Source: Salipiger mucosus DSM 16094
GTDB lineage: Bacteria > Pseudomonadota > Alphaproteobacteria > Rhodobacterales > Rhodobacteraceae
Assembly (NCBI RefSeq): GCF_000442255.1
Contig: NZ_KE557274.1
Span: 638,452 to 702,451 of the forward strand
DNA: 64,000 bases
Reading direction: 5' to 3'
Shown here one piece after another: positions 16,872 through 26,900 of this stretch. The position numbers were made by a program, and so were the translations under genes. Each line of letters opens with the position of its first letter. Position 1 is the first letter of the stretch. The notes beneath the pieces were generated by a model, which ran no database searches, was not told where the DNA came from, and worked only from the letters and a program-made list of their open reading frames with translations.

Positions 16872-17658
16872 CGTCGTCTTTCCGTCTGCGCAACTCGATC
16901 GGGGCGAAGGTCTCGGACTGGCGCAGCTCGGCGCGGCCCTCCTTGACCAGCTCCAGCGAGGCGGCAAAGGTTGCCGCCGTGGCCGAGCGCCACTTGACCG
17001 GGTCGCTGTCCCAGCCATCGGGAAGATAGCTGGAAATGTCGGTCCAGGTGCCGGCGAAGCCGATCAGCCCCTTCATGCGGTCAAGGGCCTCTTCCATGGT
17101 GTACACGCTGTCGCGGTCCATGACGAAGGGGCGGAATTCGTCGCGGGTGCGGATGCGGGCGTAGCCCTGCATCAGGTCCAGCAGGGTCGCGGTGTAGCGC
17201 ACCTTGCGCACGCGCTCGACGGTCTCGGGCACGCCGCGGGCGAAGAAGTCGCGCCCCAGCCGGTCGCGCGCCATGAGCCGGGCGGCCACGTCGCGCATGG
17301 CCTGCAGGCGTTCCAGCTGGAAGGCCAGGTGCGCGGCCAGTTCCTCGCCCGAGGGGCCCTCTTCCTCCGGGTCGGGCGGTAGAAGCAGCCGCGACTTGAG
17401 GTAGGCCAGCCAGGCCGCCATCACGAGGTAGTCCGCCGCCAGCTCGAGCCGCAGCGCCTTGGCCTTCTCCACAAAGGCCAGGTATTGCTGAGCGAGGTTC
17501 AGCACCGAGATCTTGCGCAGGTCCACCTTCTGCGTGCGCGACAGCGAGAGCAGCAGGTCGAGCGGCCCCTCGAATCCGTCGACGTCGACGATCAGCGCCT
17601 CGGCGGCAAGGCGTTCGGAGACGCTGAGCGTCTCGACGTTCTCGAACTCGTCGTTCAT
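16864..17658 (-). CDS. scpA: Segregation and condensation protein A
   Basis: Kleisin subunit of the condensin that organises and segregates the chromosome, 264 residues. The N-terminal part FEGPLDLLLSLSRTQKVDLRKISVL is the SMC-neck binding domain; the C-terminus is the winged helix contacting the SMC head. It starts one base after the nagZ stop and overlaps scpB, so nagZ-scpA-scpB form one unit. Confidence 0.93.
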   Translation of the reverse strand: MNDEFENVETLSVSERLAAEALIVDVDGFEGPLDLLLSLSRTQKVDLRKISVLNLAQQYLAFVEKAKALRLELAADYLVMAAWLAYLKSRLLLPPDPEEEGPSGEELAAHLAFQLERLQAMRDVAARLMARDRLGRDFFARGVPETVERVRKVRYTATLLDLMQGYARIRTRDEFRPFVMDRDSVYTMEEALDRMKGLIGFAGTWTDISSYLPDGWDSDPVKWRSATAATFAASLELVKEGRAELRQSETFAPIELRRRKDDDD

Positions 17659-18663
17659 TCAGAGGCGTCCCGGTGACAGCGCCTCAAGCTCCGCCTCGAG
17701 CGCCGCGATGTCAACATCGTCGGGCTCGGGACGCGCGGCGAGCGCCGCTTCTGCGCGGGCCTGTGCCGCCTCGGACATCTCGCCCGCCCGCCGCATGAGC
17801 GTCAGCATCTCGCGCATCTCGCCATTGCAGTGCAGCACCACGTCGCAGCCCGCCGCGAGCGAGGCAGCCGCCCGGCTGCCCACGTTGCCCTCGAGCGCCT
17901 GCATCGAGATGTCGTCGGTCATCAGCAGCCCGTCGAAGCCGAGGTCCTCGCGGATGAGGCGGATCATGCGGTCCGAAACGGTGGCGGCGCGCGTGGCATA
18001 GGCCTCGAACACGAGGTGCGCCGTCATGCCGAGCGGCTGGTCGTGGAAGGGACGGAAGGCGGCGAAATCGACGCGCTCCAGCTCCTCCGGACCTGCCGAG
18101 ATGCGCGGCAGCGCGAGATGGCTGTCCAGCTGCGCGAGGCCGTGCCCCGGCATGTGCTTGATGACCGGGTAGACGCCGCCCTGAGTCAGCCCCTGCGCCA
18201 CGGCGACGCCGATCTCGACCACCTTGTCGACGCTCTCGCCGTAGCAGCGGTTGCGCAGGAAACGGTGCGTGTCTGGCCGCGCCACGTCGAGCATGGGCGC
18301 GCAGTTGCCGTCGATGCCCAGCCCGCGCAGCTCGTGGGCGATGATGCGGTAGCGCAGGAACATGGCCCGGGCGGCCTGGGCGCCGTGCCGCTCGACGTCG
18401 TCAAGCGGCGGCAGCCAGTCGCGCGCCAGCGGCGGGCGCAGGCGCTGCACGCGGCCGCCCTCCTGGTCGATGAAGATGGGCGCGTTCCAGCCCACCGCGT
18501 CGCGCAGCGCCTCGCAGAGCGCGCGGATCTGGTCGCGGCCGTGCAGGTTCCGCGCGAAGAGGATGAAGCCGAAGGGATTGGCGTCGGCGAAGAAGCGGCG
18601 CTCGGCGCCTGTCAGCCGGACTCCCTCGGGCGCGAGGATCGCCGCGCCGAACCGCCCCGTCAC
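17659..18663 (-). CDS. nagZ: Beta-N-acetylhexosaminidase NagZ
   Basis: Cytosolic family 3 glycosidase that removes GlcNAc from recycled muropeptides, 334 residues. Diagnostic motifs are FIDQEGGRVQRL, the KHMPGHG loop with its catalytic histidine (IKHMPGHGLAQLDSH), and the nucleophile aspartate in LLMTDDISMQAL. The start is GTG 18663, whose first bases overlap the stop of the SPOR gene (GTGA); the longer upstream frame is arginine-rich and not family-like. The length then matches the family. Confidence 0.93.
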   Translation of the reverse strand: MTGRFGAAILAPEGVRLTGAERRFFADANPFGFILFARNLHGRDQIRALCEALRDAVGWNAPIFIDQEGGRVQRLRPPLARDWLPPLDDVERHGAQAARAMFLRYRIIAHELRGLGIDGNCAPMLDVARPDTHRFLRNRCYGESVDKVVEIGVAVAQGLTQGGVYPVIKHMPGHGLAQLDSHLALPRISAGPEELERVDFAAFRPFHDQPLGMTAHLVFEAYATRAATVSDRMIRLIREDLGFDGLLMTDDISMQALEGNVGSRAAASLAAGCDVVLHCNGEMREMLTLMRRAGEMSEAAQARAEAALAARPEPDDVDIAALEAELEALSPGRL

Positions 18664-19706
18664 CGCGTGGCCACCGGGATGCAGTCCGCGTTCTCGGCCA
18701 CGAAGGCGGCGCAGAAGCGGCGGGCGTCGGACAGGTCGTCGAAGCCGTGGGCGCGCAGGCGATAGAAGACGCGTCCGCCCGAGGAGGCACGTTCGATGAC
18801 CATGTCCTTGTCCTCCATGTAGTCGCCGAAGCGCGTGGCGAAGCGTGCCCATTCGGCACGCGCCGTCTCGGGGCTGTCATAGGCGCCGAGCTGCGCGAGC
18901 CGCGTGCCCGCCTCGAGCGTGTCGGGATCGATCTCGGAAGGGCCGGAGGGTGCTTCGGGCGTCTCGGGCACGGCGGCGAGCGTGGCGGTGCGCAGCCCCT
19001 GCGGCCGCACCGCCGGCCGCAGCGAGCGCACCAGCGCGCCGGCGGGCGCGGGGCCGGTGTCTTCGGTCGCGTCGTCTTCGGCGCCCGAAAGCTCGGTTTT
19101 CACCGGCGTATCCTCGCCCGGCTCGAGATCACTGAGCGGCTTGGCATCCGCAGCGATCTGGTCGGCCAGTGCCTGGATCGGATCGACGCCATCCTCGACC
19201 GAGGCCGACTTGGCGGCCGCCGCAGCCCGGTCTTCGGTCTCTTCGGTGACATCCTCGGAGGTTGCAGCGCCTTCTTCCGAGGATGCGAGTTCGGGCTGTT
19301 CGACCGGCGCAACCACGGCGGGCGAAATCTTGTCCGAGGGGCGCGGCTCGGCCTCGGGGAGGTTTGCCTGGGGCACGTCCTCGTCCGAAAGGCCCGCGGT
19401 CTGCGGCGCCAGAAGCAGGCGGTCGGGCACCGGCGTCGCCGTGCCCGTGCCGGCCACGTCGTTCACGGCCAGTCCCTGGTGATCGGCAAGCCGTCCACCG
19501 GGGTCCTCGGGTGCGACGCGCATGGGCCCCTCCATCGCCTGGACAACGGGGATGCCGGTGACGTCGCGCATCACCAGCCTGTAGCCCCAGATGCCGACAC
19601 CGACCATCAGCGCCAGCGATACCGCCGCGCCAAGCCAGTTGGCCATGTTCGCCAGTCTACGCCCGGTCGGGGCCTCGACCGGCCCGTCATAGGTGAAATC
19701 CGCCAT
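18660..19706 (-). CDS. SPOR-domain membrane protein
   Basis: Single-pass inner-membrane protein, 348 residues. A short cytoplasmic N-terminus is followed by one transmembrane helix (WLGAAVSLALMVGVGIWGY, about 25-43), a long acidic Glu/Ala/Pro linker (about 60-260) and a C-terminal SPOR domain (about 265-345: TRLAQLGAYDSPETARAEW ... FDDLSDARRFCAAF). SPOR domains bind denuded glycan strands at the division septum. Coupling to nagZ fits a cell-wall role. ATG 19706 is chosen; GTG 19709 would add one residue. Confidence 0.87.
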   Translation of the reverse strand: MADFTYDGPVEAPTGRRLANMANWLGAAVSLALMVGVGIWGYRLVMRDVTGIPVVQAMEGPMRVAPEDPGGRLADHQGLAVNDVAGTGTATPVPDRLLLAPQTAGLSDEDVPQANLPEAEPRPSDKISPAVVAPVEQPELASSEEGAATSEDVTEETEDRAAAAAKSASVEDGVDPIQALADQIAADAKPLSDLEPGEDTPVKTELSGAEDDATEDTGPAPAGALVRSLRPAVRPQGLRTATLAAVPETPEAPSGPSEIDPDTLEAGTRLAQLGAYDSPETARAEWARFATRFGDYMEDKDMVIERASSGGRVFYRLRAHGFDDLSDARRFCAAFVAENADCIPVATR

Positions 19707-19798
19707 CACTGCCTCGCTGCGCCCCGGGACGGTTGGTCCGCCCTTGAAGGGTCTGTCCAGGTTCTTGCCCGAACCCCGGGGCGACGCGGCTTTGTGCC

Positions 19799-21544
19799 TT
19801 AGCGCATTTCTTCCGCCGGGGTCACGCCAAGGATACCAAGACCGGCGGAAATGACAACCGCGGCGGCCCGTGCCAGCGCGATTTTGCTCTGGCTGGCGGC
19901 AACGTCATCCTCCTGCAGGAACCGCAGTTCCGGCACGTCATGACCCTTGTTCCAGAGCGCATGCAACTCGGAGGCCAGCTCGTTGAGCCAGATCGCCACC
20001 TTGTGCGGCTCGTGCCCGCGCGCGGCGATCTCGACAAGACGTGGCCACTCGGCGATCTTCTTTGCGAGCCCCTGCTCGGCCTCGTGCGCGCGCAGGGCCG
20101 GATCGGCCTGTGCCAGCGCCGCGTCCGAGACGTCGATGCCCGCCGCCTGCGCCTTGCGCATCACCGAGCAGACGCGGGCGTGGGCGTATTGCACGTAGAA
20201 CACCGGGTTGTCGCGCGACTGCTCGACCGCCTTGTCGAAGTCGAAGTCCAGCGGCGCGTCGTTCTTGCGGGTCAGCATGACGAAGCGCGTCACATCGGGG
20301 CCGACCTCCTCGACCACGTCGCGCAGGGTCACGAAAGTGCCGGCGCGCTTGGACATCTTGAACGGCTCGCCGTTCTTGAAGAGCTTCACCAGCTGGATCA
20401 GCTTGATGTCGAGCGGCGTCTTGCCGTCAGACAGCGCCGAAACCGCCGCCTTCATCCGCTTGACGTAGCCGCCGTGATCGGCGCCGAAGACATCGATGAG
20501 CTGATCGTAGCCGCGCTGCACCTTGTCGTAGTGATAGGCGATGTCGGGCGCGAAATAGGTCCAGGCGCCGTCCGATTTCATGATCGGCCGGTCGACGTCG
20601 TCCCCATGCTCGGTCGACTTGAAGAGCGTCTGTTCGCGCGGCTCCCAGTCCTCGGGCTTCTTGCCCTTGGGCGGCTCGAGCACGCCGCGATAGATCAGGC
20701 CCTTGTCGCGCAGGCTCTCGATCGCGGATTCGATGAGGCCGGTGCCGTAGAGCGACTTTTCCGAGAAGAAGCTGTCCATCTCGACGTTCAGCAGGCGCAG
20801 GTCCTCGCGGATGATCTCCATCATCGCATCGGTCGAGAACTCGCGGACGTACTCCAGCCAGACGGACTCGGGCTGGTCGACGTACTTGTCGCCGACGAGG
20901 TTCTTGAGCGCCTCGCCCACCGGGATCAGGTAGTCGCCCGGGTAGGTGCCGTCGGCGAACTCGACCGTGTGCCCCTGCGCCTCGAGGTAGCGCAGGTAGA
21001 CCGACCGCGCGAGCACGTCGACCTGTGCCCCGCCGTCGTTGATGTAGTATTCGCGCGTGACGTCATAGCCCGCGTAGTCGAGCAGCGAGGCCAACGCATC
21101 GCCGAAGACCGCGCCGCGGGTGTGGCCTACGTGCAGCGGCCCGGTCGGGTTGGCCGAGACGTACTCGACGTTGACCTTCTCGCCCTGCCCCAGCGTCGAG
21201 CGGCCGAAATCGGCGCCCTGCGTCAGCACCGTTTCCGGAAGGCCCTGCCAGACCGTGGGCGCGAGGCGCAGGTTCAGGAAGCCCGGGCCCGCCACCTCGG
21301 CCGAGGCGATGCGGTCGTCGGTGCCCAGATGCGCGGCCAGCGCCTCGGCGATGTCGCGGGGTTTCTTCTGCGCGGGCTTGGCGAGCACCATGGCGGCATT
21401 GGTCGCCATGTCGCCGTGCAGCGGATCGCGCGGCGGCTCCACCGTCACGGGCGCGGTGTTCAGGCCCTCGGGCAGGACGCCCTCGGACTGCAGCGCCTCG
21501 ATCGCCTCCAGGACGCGCGCGCGGATGTCGGTGAAAAGGTTCAT
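19799..21544 (-). CDS. argS: Arginyl-tRNA synthetase
   Basis: Class I aminoacyl-tRNA synthetase, 581 residues. The HIGH motif appears as [10 protein letters not shown] (about 138-147) and the KMSKR loop as [10 protein letters not shown] (about 394-400). The N-terminal Add-1 domain and the C-terminal DALR anticodon-binding domain ([11 protein letters not shown] and after) are present. ATG 21544 follows GGAGA; an in-frame ATG five codons earlier is less likely. First gene of the leftward argS-SPOR-nagZ-scpAB string. Confidence 0.96.
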   Translation of the reverse strand: MNLFTDIRARVLEAIEALQSEGVLPEGLNTAPVTVEPPRDPLHGDMATNAAMVLAKPAQKKPRDIAEALAAHLGTDDRIASAEVAGPGFLNLRLAPTVWQGLPETVLTQGADFGRSTLGQGEKVNVEYVSANPTGPLHVGHTRGAVFGDALASLLDYAGYDVTREYYINDGGAQVDVLARSVYLRYLEAQGHTVEFADGTYPGDYLIPVGEALKNLVGDKYVDQPESVWLEYVREFSTDAMMEIIREDLRLLNVEMDSFFSEKSLYGTGLIESAIESLRDKGLIYRGVLEPPKGKKPEDWEPREQTLFKSTEHGDDVDRPIMKSDGAWTYFAPDIAYHYDKVQRGYDQLIDVFGADHGGYVKRMKAAVSALSDGKTPLDIKLIQLVKLFKNGEPFKMSKRAGTFVTLRDVVEEVGPDVTRFVMLTRKNDAPLDFDFDKAVEQSRDNPVFYVQYAHARVCSVMRKAQAAGIDVSDAALAQADPALRAHEAEQGLAKKIAEWPRLVEIAARGHEPHKVAIWLNELASELHALWNKGHDVPELRFLQEDDVAASQSKIALARAAAVVISAGLGILGVTPAEEMR

Positions 21545-21632
21545 GCGGACAGTCTCCATGCCATCGGCGTCCCTCTACCACGCTGACCTGCGGGGTCAAA
21601 CGTCACGCGCGGGGTGGCGACCGCTCGCGCGC

Positions 21633-23489
21633 TCACTCGGCCTTGAGCGTGTCGCGGCCCTCGGGGTCGCGGCGGTCCTCCTTGCGCTCAAGCCGCTTGG
21701 GCGCCATGGCCAGAAGGCGCGTGCCCTCGGTCTCCTTGGGCTCGGTCTCGGGGCCCAGCAGGCGCAGCGTGCCGTTGGGGCCAAGGTCGGCAATGGGAAC
21801 CGCGGCGGGATGGCATTCGCGCCAGTCCTGCAGGGTGAACGCCTTGGACAGCGTGGTGCTGCGGAACTCCCAGTCCTCGGCCAGCCGCGCGTTGGCCTCG
21901 AAGTAGGTGTCGTTCGCCCCGATCGCCTGTCCGCCCAACGTCGCCGGAAGCGCGTGCCGGGCCGAGGCCTGCCGCACGCGCTTGAGCTGGAAGACGTTCT
22001 CGCGGCCGAATTCCGGCGCGAGGTCGGTCGCGACCAGCGTGTTGTAGGCGTCGTTGTCCGTGGCGGCGACGATCTTGTCGTAGCTCACGAGATCGACACG
22101 GTCCTCGGCCGCTTCGGACAGGATGTCGCCCCAGAAGGTGTCGAGCCCCTCCTCGCGCGCCATGCGCAGGTGGGCGTGGTTTGGGTCGGCCACCATCACC
22201 GGCAGATCGAGTTCCTTCAGCACCGCGGCCAGCGCGGTCGACCAGCGCGAGCCGCCGACGATCAGCACGCCCGGCGTCTCGGTCGCGTTGAGCCCCAGCG
22301 CACGGGCCAGCGGCGTGAGCGTGAAGCCGTGCAGCACCACCGTCGCCGCGACCAGCGCGAAGGCCAGCGGCGCCACGCGGGACCCGTCCTCGAAGCCGAG
22401 CGCGGCCAGCCGTTCGCCAAAGAGGCCGGCCACGGCCACAAGCACCACGCCGCGCGGGCCGGTGAAGGCCACCAGCAGCCGCTCGCGCCAGGTGATGTTG
22501 GAGAAGGCCAGCGAGACCAGCACCGGCAGCGGGCGCGCGACGAGGATCACGACCACGACGAAGGCCAGCGCCGTCCAGTCCAGCGTCATCAGCGTCTCGA
22601 GGCTCATGTTCGCGGCCAGCAGGATGAAGACGCCCGAGACCAGCAGCACCGTCGCGTGCTCCTTGAAGCGGCGCATCTCGACGTAGCTGGGCAGCCCGGC
22701 ATTGGCGATCCACAGGCCCATGACCGTGACCGCCAGCAGCCCGGATTCGTGCAGCAGGTGGTCCGAGACCGCGAAGACCCCCAGCAGCAGCACGAAGAGC
22801 ACCGGCACCTTCATGTATTCCGGCACCAGCGCGTTGCGGAAGGCCCGCACGAGGCCCCAGCCCGCCGCCGCGCCGAGCACCAGCGCCGTGGCGACACCCA
22901 GCGTGAGCTGCGCCAGCGCGTGGCTCAGCGAGGTCGCATCGGCCAGAACCACGACCAGTTCGAAGGCCAGCACGGCCGCCAGCGCGCCCACCGGGTCGTT
23001 GACGATGGCCTCCCAGTGCAGCAGCGCCGCGGGGCGTTTCTTCAGCCGCGCCTGCCGCAGCATCGGTGCGATCACCGTCGGGCCCGTGACGATCATGATG
23101 CCGCCGAAGACCGCCGAGGTCGGCCAGCTCAGCCCGGCGATCCAGTGCAGCGCGGCTGCACTGGCGGCCCAGCCCAGCGGCGCCCCGATCAGCACCAGCC
23201 GCCGCACGCCCGTGGCCGCGTCGCTGAGCGACTTCAGGCTCAGCGACATGCCGCCCTCGAAGAGGATGATCGCCACGGCGATGGCCACCATGGGCTGCAT
23301 CAGGAAGCCGAACTGCTCGGAGGGCGTCAGCAGGCCCAGCCCCGGCCCGACCGCGAGGCCCGCCAGCAGCATCAGCACGATGGCGGGAAGCCGCAGTTTC
23401 CACGCAAGCCACTGCGAGCCCACGCCAAGCGCGCCCACCAGCGCAAACCCAAGAACCGGGTCCAGCCCGGCACTCGCCGCAGTCGCCAT
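21633..23489 (-). CDS. CPA1-type Na+(K+)/H+ antiporter with TrkA-N domain
   Basis: Inner-membrane monovalent cation/proton exchanger, 618 residues. About 1-400 is a multi-helix Na_H_Exchanger domain with VAIILFEGGMSL, GPTVIAPMLRQ and HWEAIVNDPVGALAA, the last holding the ND pair characteristic of electroneutral CPA1 exchangers. About 405-520 is a Rossmann-like TrkA-N domain (GVLIVGGSRWSTALAAVL) that may sense nucleotide. The C-terminus is charged. Ion preference cannot be read from sequence. It appears to be transcribed alone. Confidence 0.87.
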   Translation of the reverse strand: MATAASAGLDPVLGFALVGALGVGSQWLAWKLRLPAIVLMLLAGLAVGPGLGLLTPSEQFGFLMQPMVAIAVAIILFEGGMSLSLKSLSDAATGVRRLVLIGAPLGWAASAAALHWIAGLSWPTSAVFGGIMIVTGPTVIAPMLRQARLKKRPAALLHWEAIVNDPVGALAAVLAFELVVVLADATSLSHALAQLTLGVATALVLGAAAGWGLVRAFRNALVPEYMKVPVLFVLLLGVFAVSDHLLHESGLLAVTVMGLWIANAGLPSYVEMRRFKEHATVLLVSGVFILLAANMSLETLMTLDWTALAFVVVVILVARPLPVLVSLAFSNITWRERLLVAFTGPRGVVLVAVAGLFGERLAALGFEDGSRVAPLAFALVAATVVLHGFTLTPLARALGLNATETPGVLIVGGSRWSTALAAVLKELDLPVMVADPNHAHLRMAREEGLDTFWGDILSEAAEDRVDLVSYDKIVAATDNDAYNTLVATDLAPEFGRENVFQLKRVRQASARHALPATLGGQAIGANDTYFEANARLAEDWEFRSTTLSKAFTLQDWRECHPAAVPIADLGPNGTLRLLGPETEPKETEGTRLLAMAPKRLERKEDRRDPEGRDTLKAE

Positions 23490-23582
23490 GAATGTCGTCC
23501 CTCTTTCGTTCTCCGCGCCGCGGCGCGCCTCATCAGATGACGCGGAGACCGCCGCTGTCCAGTCCTTACGGAGCCCGCGGGG

Positions 23583-24740
23583 CTAGCCCGCCTCGCGCAG
23601 GATATCGCGACCAGTGAGTTTCGCGTGGCTCTGCAGTGCGAAACGGTCGGTCATGCCGGCGATGTAATCTGCCACCAGCCGAGCGAGCTGCGCCTCGTCG
23701 CGCGCGGCCTCGATCTCGCCCCGCCAACGCTGCGGCAGCAGGCTCGGGTCGGCCATGTAGAGCGGAAAGAGCTCCTCGACGGCCTGCGTGACCCGCTCGC
23801 GGATCACCATGACCGCGGGCGCGCGGTACATCCGCCGGAAGAGGAAGTCGCGAATCTCGCGAATGTCGCGCCACATCCCGTCCGAGAAGGCGATGACCGG
23901 ACGCCCCAGCCGGCGGATCTCGTCCGCCGAGCCGGGCGCCGCGTCGTCGAGCAGGCGGCGGCTTTCGTCGATCAGGTCCGAGACCATGTAGCCGAAGACC
24001 CGGCGCAGCGCCTCGTGCCGGCGGCGGTAGGATTCGAGCCCAGGGTAGAGCCGGTCGACCTCTGCATAGGCGGTCGAGACCAGCGGCAGGTGGGCGATGT
24101 CGTCTTCCGTGAAGAGCCCCGCCCGCAACCCGTCGTGCAGGTCGTGGTTGTTGTAGGCCACGTCGTCGGCCAGTGCCGCCACCTGCGCCTCGGCGCTGGC
24201 GTGGGTGTCGAGTTCCAGATCATGTTGGGCGTTATATTCGGCCAGCGCGACCGGCACCTCGCCCGTCACCGGACCGTTGTGCTTGGCGATGCCTTCGAGC
24301 GTGTCCCACGTGAGGTTCAGCCCGTCGAACTCGGCATAGTGCTTTTCCAGCAGGGTGACGATCCGCAGCGTCTGGGCATTGTGATCGAAACCGCCGTAGG
24401 GCGCCATCAGCGCGGCCAGCGCATCCTCGCCGGTGTGGCCGAAGGGCGTGTGACCCAGGTCGTGCGCCAGCGCCACCGCCTCGGTCAGGTCGGTGTTCAG
24501 CCCCAGCGCGTTCGAGATCGTGCGCGCCACCTGCGCCACCTCGATCGAATGCGTGAGCCGCGTGCGGTAGAAATCGCCCTCGTGCTCGACGAAGACCTGC
24601 GTCTTGTGCTTGAGCCTGCGGAAGGCCGAGGAATGGATGATCCGGTCGCGGTCCCGCTGGAAGCACGAGCGGAAGGCGCTCTCCTCCTCGGCCACGCGCC
24701 GGGGCCGCGCCCCCGAGGGCTCGCATGCGTAGATCGCCAT
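23583..24740 (-). CDS. dgt: Deoxyguanosinetriphosphate triphosphohydrolase-like protein
   Basis: HD-domain enzyme of the dGTPase type 2 family that cleaves dNTPs to nucleoside and tripolyphosphate, 385 residues. Metal ligands are visible in RTRLTHSIEVAQ, VALAHDLGHTPFGHTGED and ADDVAYNNHDL. Start 24740 is where the family signature begins; the frame runs on upstream but over the divergent erpA gene. Likely acts in dNTP pool control. Confidence 0.9.
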   Translation of the reverse strand: MAIYACEPSGARPRRVAEEESAFRSCFQRDRDRIIHSSAFRRLKHKTQVFVEHEGDFYRTRLTHSIEVAQVARTISNALGLNTDLTEAVALAHDLGHTPFGHTGEDALAALMAPYGGFDHNAQTLRIVTLLEKHYAEFDGLNLTWDTLEGIAKHNGPVTGEVPVALAEYNAQHDLELDTHASAEAQVAALADDVAYNNHDLHDGLRAGLFTEDDIAHLPLVSTAYAEVDRLYPGLESYRRRHEALRRVFGYMVSDLIDESRRLLDDAAPGSADEIRRLGRPVIAFSDGMWRDIREIRDFLFRRMYRAPAVMVIRERVTQAVEELFPLYMADPSLLPQRWRGEIEAARDEAQLARLVADYIAGMTDRFALQSHAKLTGRDILREAG

Positions 24741-24784
24741 CGGCGTCGTCCCTATCCTGCGCGGCACCGGATCGTTGCGCCCGG

Positions 24785-24813
24785 TTGCCGCCTGTCCCGC
24801 GCGTTCATATATT
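24785..24813 (+). promoter_or_regulatory. erpA promoter
   Basis: TTGCCG (24785-24790), 17-base spacer and TATATT (24808-24813), a good sigma-70 match in the 108-base gap between dgt and erpA. Confidence 0.6.
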
Positions 24814-24848
24814 ACGGTCATCGCAGGAGATAAACCGCCGAGGACATC

Positions 24849-25172
24849 ATGCAGATACCGCCGAAAGTGACCGACCGCGCCTATGCCCGCCTCTCCGAGA
24901 TCGGCGCCGCGCAGCAGGGCAAGGTGCTGCGCGTGGCCGTCGAGGGCGGCGGCTGCTCGGGCTTCCAGTACGAGATCAAGCTCGACGACCCCTCCGACGA
25001 CGACCTCGTGCTCGAGCATTCGGGCGAACGGGTGGTGGTCGACTCGGTCTCGCAGCCCTTCCTCGCCGGCGCGGTGATCGACTTCACCGAGGAACTGATC
25101 GGCGCGCGTTTCACCATCGAGAACCCGAACGCCACCAGCTCCTGCGGCTGCGGAACCAGCTTTTCCATGTAA
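24849..25172 (+). CDS. erpA: A-type iron-sulfur carrier (ErpA/IscA family)
   Basis: Accepts and passes on Fe-S clusters to apo-enzymes, 107 residues. The three cluster cysteines are present: Cys36 in GGGCSGFQY, and Cys99 and Cys101 in SSCGCGTSF. The set here (A-type carrier, BolA, CGFS glutaredoxin) makes the 24.8-26.9 kb block an Fe-S trafficking cluster. Confidence 0.92.
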   Translation: MQIPPKVTDRAYARLSEIGAAQQGKVLRVAVEGGGCSGFQYEIKLDDPSDDDLVLEHSGERVVVDSVSQPFLAGAVIDFTEELIGARFTIENPNATSSCGCGTSFSM

Positions 25173-25316
25173 TGGCAACGCGTTGCGCGTCACTTTTCGC
25201 GCAGCGCACTACCCTGTCCCGCACCCTGCAGGATGACGCGGCACCGGGGATCTCGCGCCCTTGTCAGCGCGCCCCGGCTGGGCGATAGCTGTCCCGCCCC
25301 CAACGGAGACCGCCGC

Positions 25317-26099
25317 ATGAAGATCGCCACCTTCAACATCAACGGCATCAAGGCCCGCGCCGAGGCCCTCGGCAACTGGCTGGACGAGGCGCAGCCCGAC
25401 GTCGCGCTGCTGCAGGAAATCAAGTCGGTGGACGAGAACTTCCCGGCCGAGCTCTTCGAGGACCGCGGCTACAACGTGGTGACCCACGGGCAGAAAAGCT
25501 TCAACGGCGTCGCGATCCTGTCCAAGCTCCCGCTCGAGGACGTGAGCCGCGGGCTGCCCGGAGACGACGAAGACGAACAGGCCCGCTGGATCGAGGCCAC
25601 CGTCACCGGCGAGCGGCACGCGGTGCGGCTCTGCGGGCTCTACCTGCCCAACGGCAACCCGGCGCCGGGGCCGAAATACGACTACAAGCTCGCCTGGATG
25701 GAGCGACTCGAGGCGCGCGCCCGCGCGCTCCTGTCCGAAGAGACACCGGCGCTCATGGCCGGCGACTACAACGTCATCCCCCAGCCCGAGGACGCCGCAC
25801 GCCCCGACGCCTGGAAAAACGACGCGCTCTTCCTGCCGCAGACCCGCGCCGCCTTCCGCCGGATCGTGAACCTCGGCTTCACCGAGGCCTTCCGCGCGCG
25901 CCATCGCGGCCCGGGGCACTACAGCTTCTGGGACTACCAGGCCGGCGCCTGGCAGAAGAACAACGGCATCCGCATCGACCACCTGCTGATGACGCCCGCC
26001 TGCGCCGACCTCATGACCGATTGCGCCATCGACCGCGAGATCCGCGGCCGCGACAAGCCCTCGGACCACGTCCCCGTCTGGGTCGAGCTCGCCGCCTGA
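25317..26099 (+). CDS. xthA: Exodeoxyribonuclease III
   Basis: AP endonuclease / 3'-5' exonuclease of base excision repair, 260 residues. EEP-family motifs: KIATFNINGI, LLQEIKS, LCGLYLPNGNP, MAGDYNVIPQPED and the catalytic C-terminal pair GIRIDHLL and SDHVPVW. ATG 25317 follows GGAGAC. Its neighbour erpA is 144 bases upstream. Confidence 0.95.
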   Translation: MKIATFNINGIKARAEALGNWLDEAQPDVALLQEIKSVDENFPAELFEDRGYNVVTHGQKSFNGVAILSKLPLEDVSRGLPGDDEDEQARWIEATVTGERHAVRLCGLYLPNGNPAPGPKYDYKLAWMERLEARARALLSEETPALMAGDYNVIPQPEDAARPDAWKNDALFLPQTRAAFRRIVNLGFTEAFRARHRGPGHYSFWDYQAGAWQKNNGIRIDHLLMTPACADLMTDCAIDREIRGRDKPSDHVPVWVELAA

Positions 26100-26208
26100 G
26101 GCCCCGCCCCCCTGGCCCGGACGCGACCCGGCCTGCGCGCCGCTTGCGTCCGGCGCGCTCGGGCCCTACATCTCGCATGACCAGACGACAGAAGCCGGAG
26201 ACCCCGAC

Positions 26209-26451
26209 ATGGCCATCGAAGCGACGGAGATCGAGCAGCTCATCAGAGCCGCCTTTCCCGATGCAAGCATCACCATCACCGACCTTGCCGGCGATGGAAA
26301 TCACTATGCGGCCGAGGTCATCGACGAGAGCTTCCGCGGCAAGAACCGCGTGCAGCAGCAGCGCGCGGTCTATTCCGCCCTGAAGAGCAAGATGGACGGC
26401 AACCACGGCGAGCTGCACGCGCTCGCCCTCACCACCAAGGCGCCCGACTGA
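26209..26451 (+). CDS. BolA family protein
   Basis: Eighty-residue BolA-like protein that partners CGFS glutaredoxins in Fe-S regulation. Features are the N-terminal helix [14 protein letters not shown] and the conserved [19 protein letters not shown] stretch with the C-terminal HALALTTK histidine. It sits 77 bases before the monothiol glutaredoxin gene, matching the known BolA-Grx4 partnership. Confidence 0.92.
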   Translation: MAIEATEIEQLIRAAFPDASITITDLAGDGNHYAAEVIDESFRGKNRVQQQRAVYSALKSKMDGNHGELHALALTTKAPD

Positions 26452-26528
26452 GCGCCCTGCCAGGTGCGGCCCGCCGGCCGGCACCGCAACCCGCTGCGCC
26501 GCTCGAGGCGCGCGACGAGGAGACCGAT

Positions 26529-26900
26529 ATGACCGATACGACCGACGCGAAGACCCGGATCGACGAGACGGTGAAGGCCAACGACGTGGTGCTCTACATG
26601 AAAGGCACCAAGACCATGCCGCAGTGCGGCTTCTCGAGCCGCGTGGCCGGGGTGCTGAACTACATGGGCGTCGACTACACCGACGTGAACGTGCTGTCCG
26701 ACGACGCCATCCGCCAGGGCATCAAGGACTACTCCGACTGGCCGACGATCCCGCAGCTCTACGTGAAGGGCGAATTCGTCGGAGGCTGCGACATCATCAC
26801 CGAGATGACCCTCTCGGGCGAGTTGGACCAGCTGCTCGAGCAGAACGGCGTCGGCTACGACAAGGACGCCGCCGAGAAGATCCGCGAGGCCAATGGCTGA
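26529..26900 (+). CDS. grxD: Monothiol CGFS glutaredoxin (Grx4 family)
   Basis: Binds and delivers [2Fe-2S] clusters, 123 residues. The active-site CGFS motif (Cys33 in [10 protein letters not shown]), the cis-proline WPTIPQLYV and the GGCDII glutathione-contact loop are intact. The last eight bases overlap the following GNAT gene, implying cotranslation. Confidence 0.95.
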   Translation: MTDTTDAKTRIDETVKANDVVLYMKGTKTMPQCGFSSRVAGVLNYMGVDYTDVNVLSDDAIRQGIKDYSDWPTIPQLYVKGEFVGGCDIITEMTLSGELDQLLEQNGVGYDKDAAEKIREANG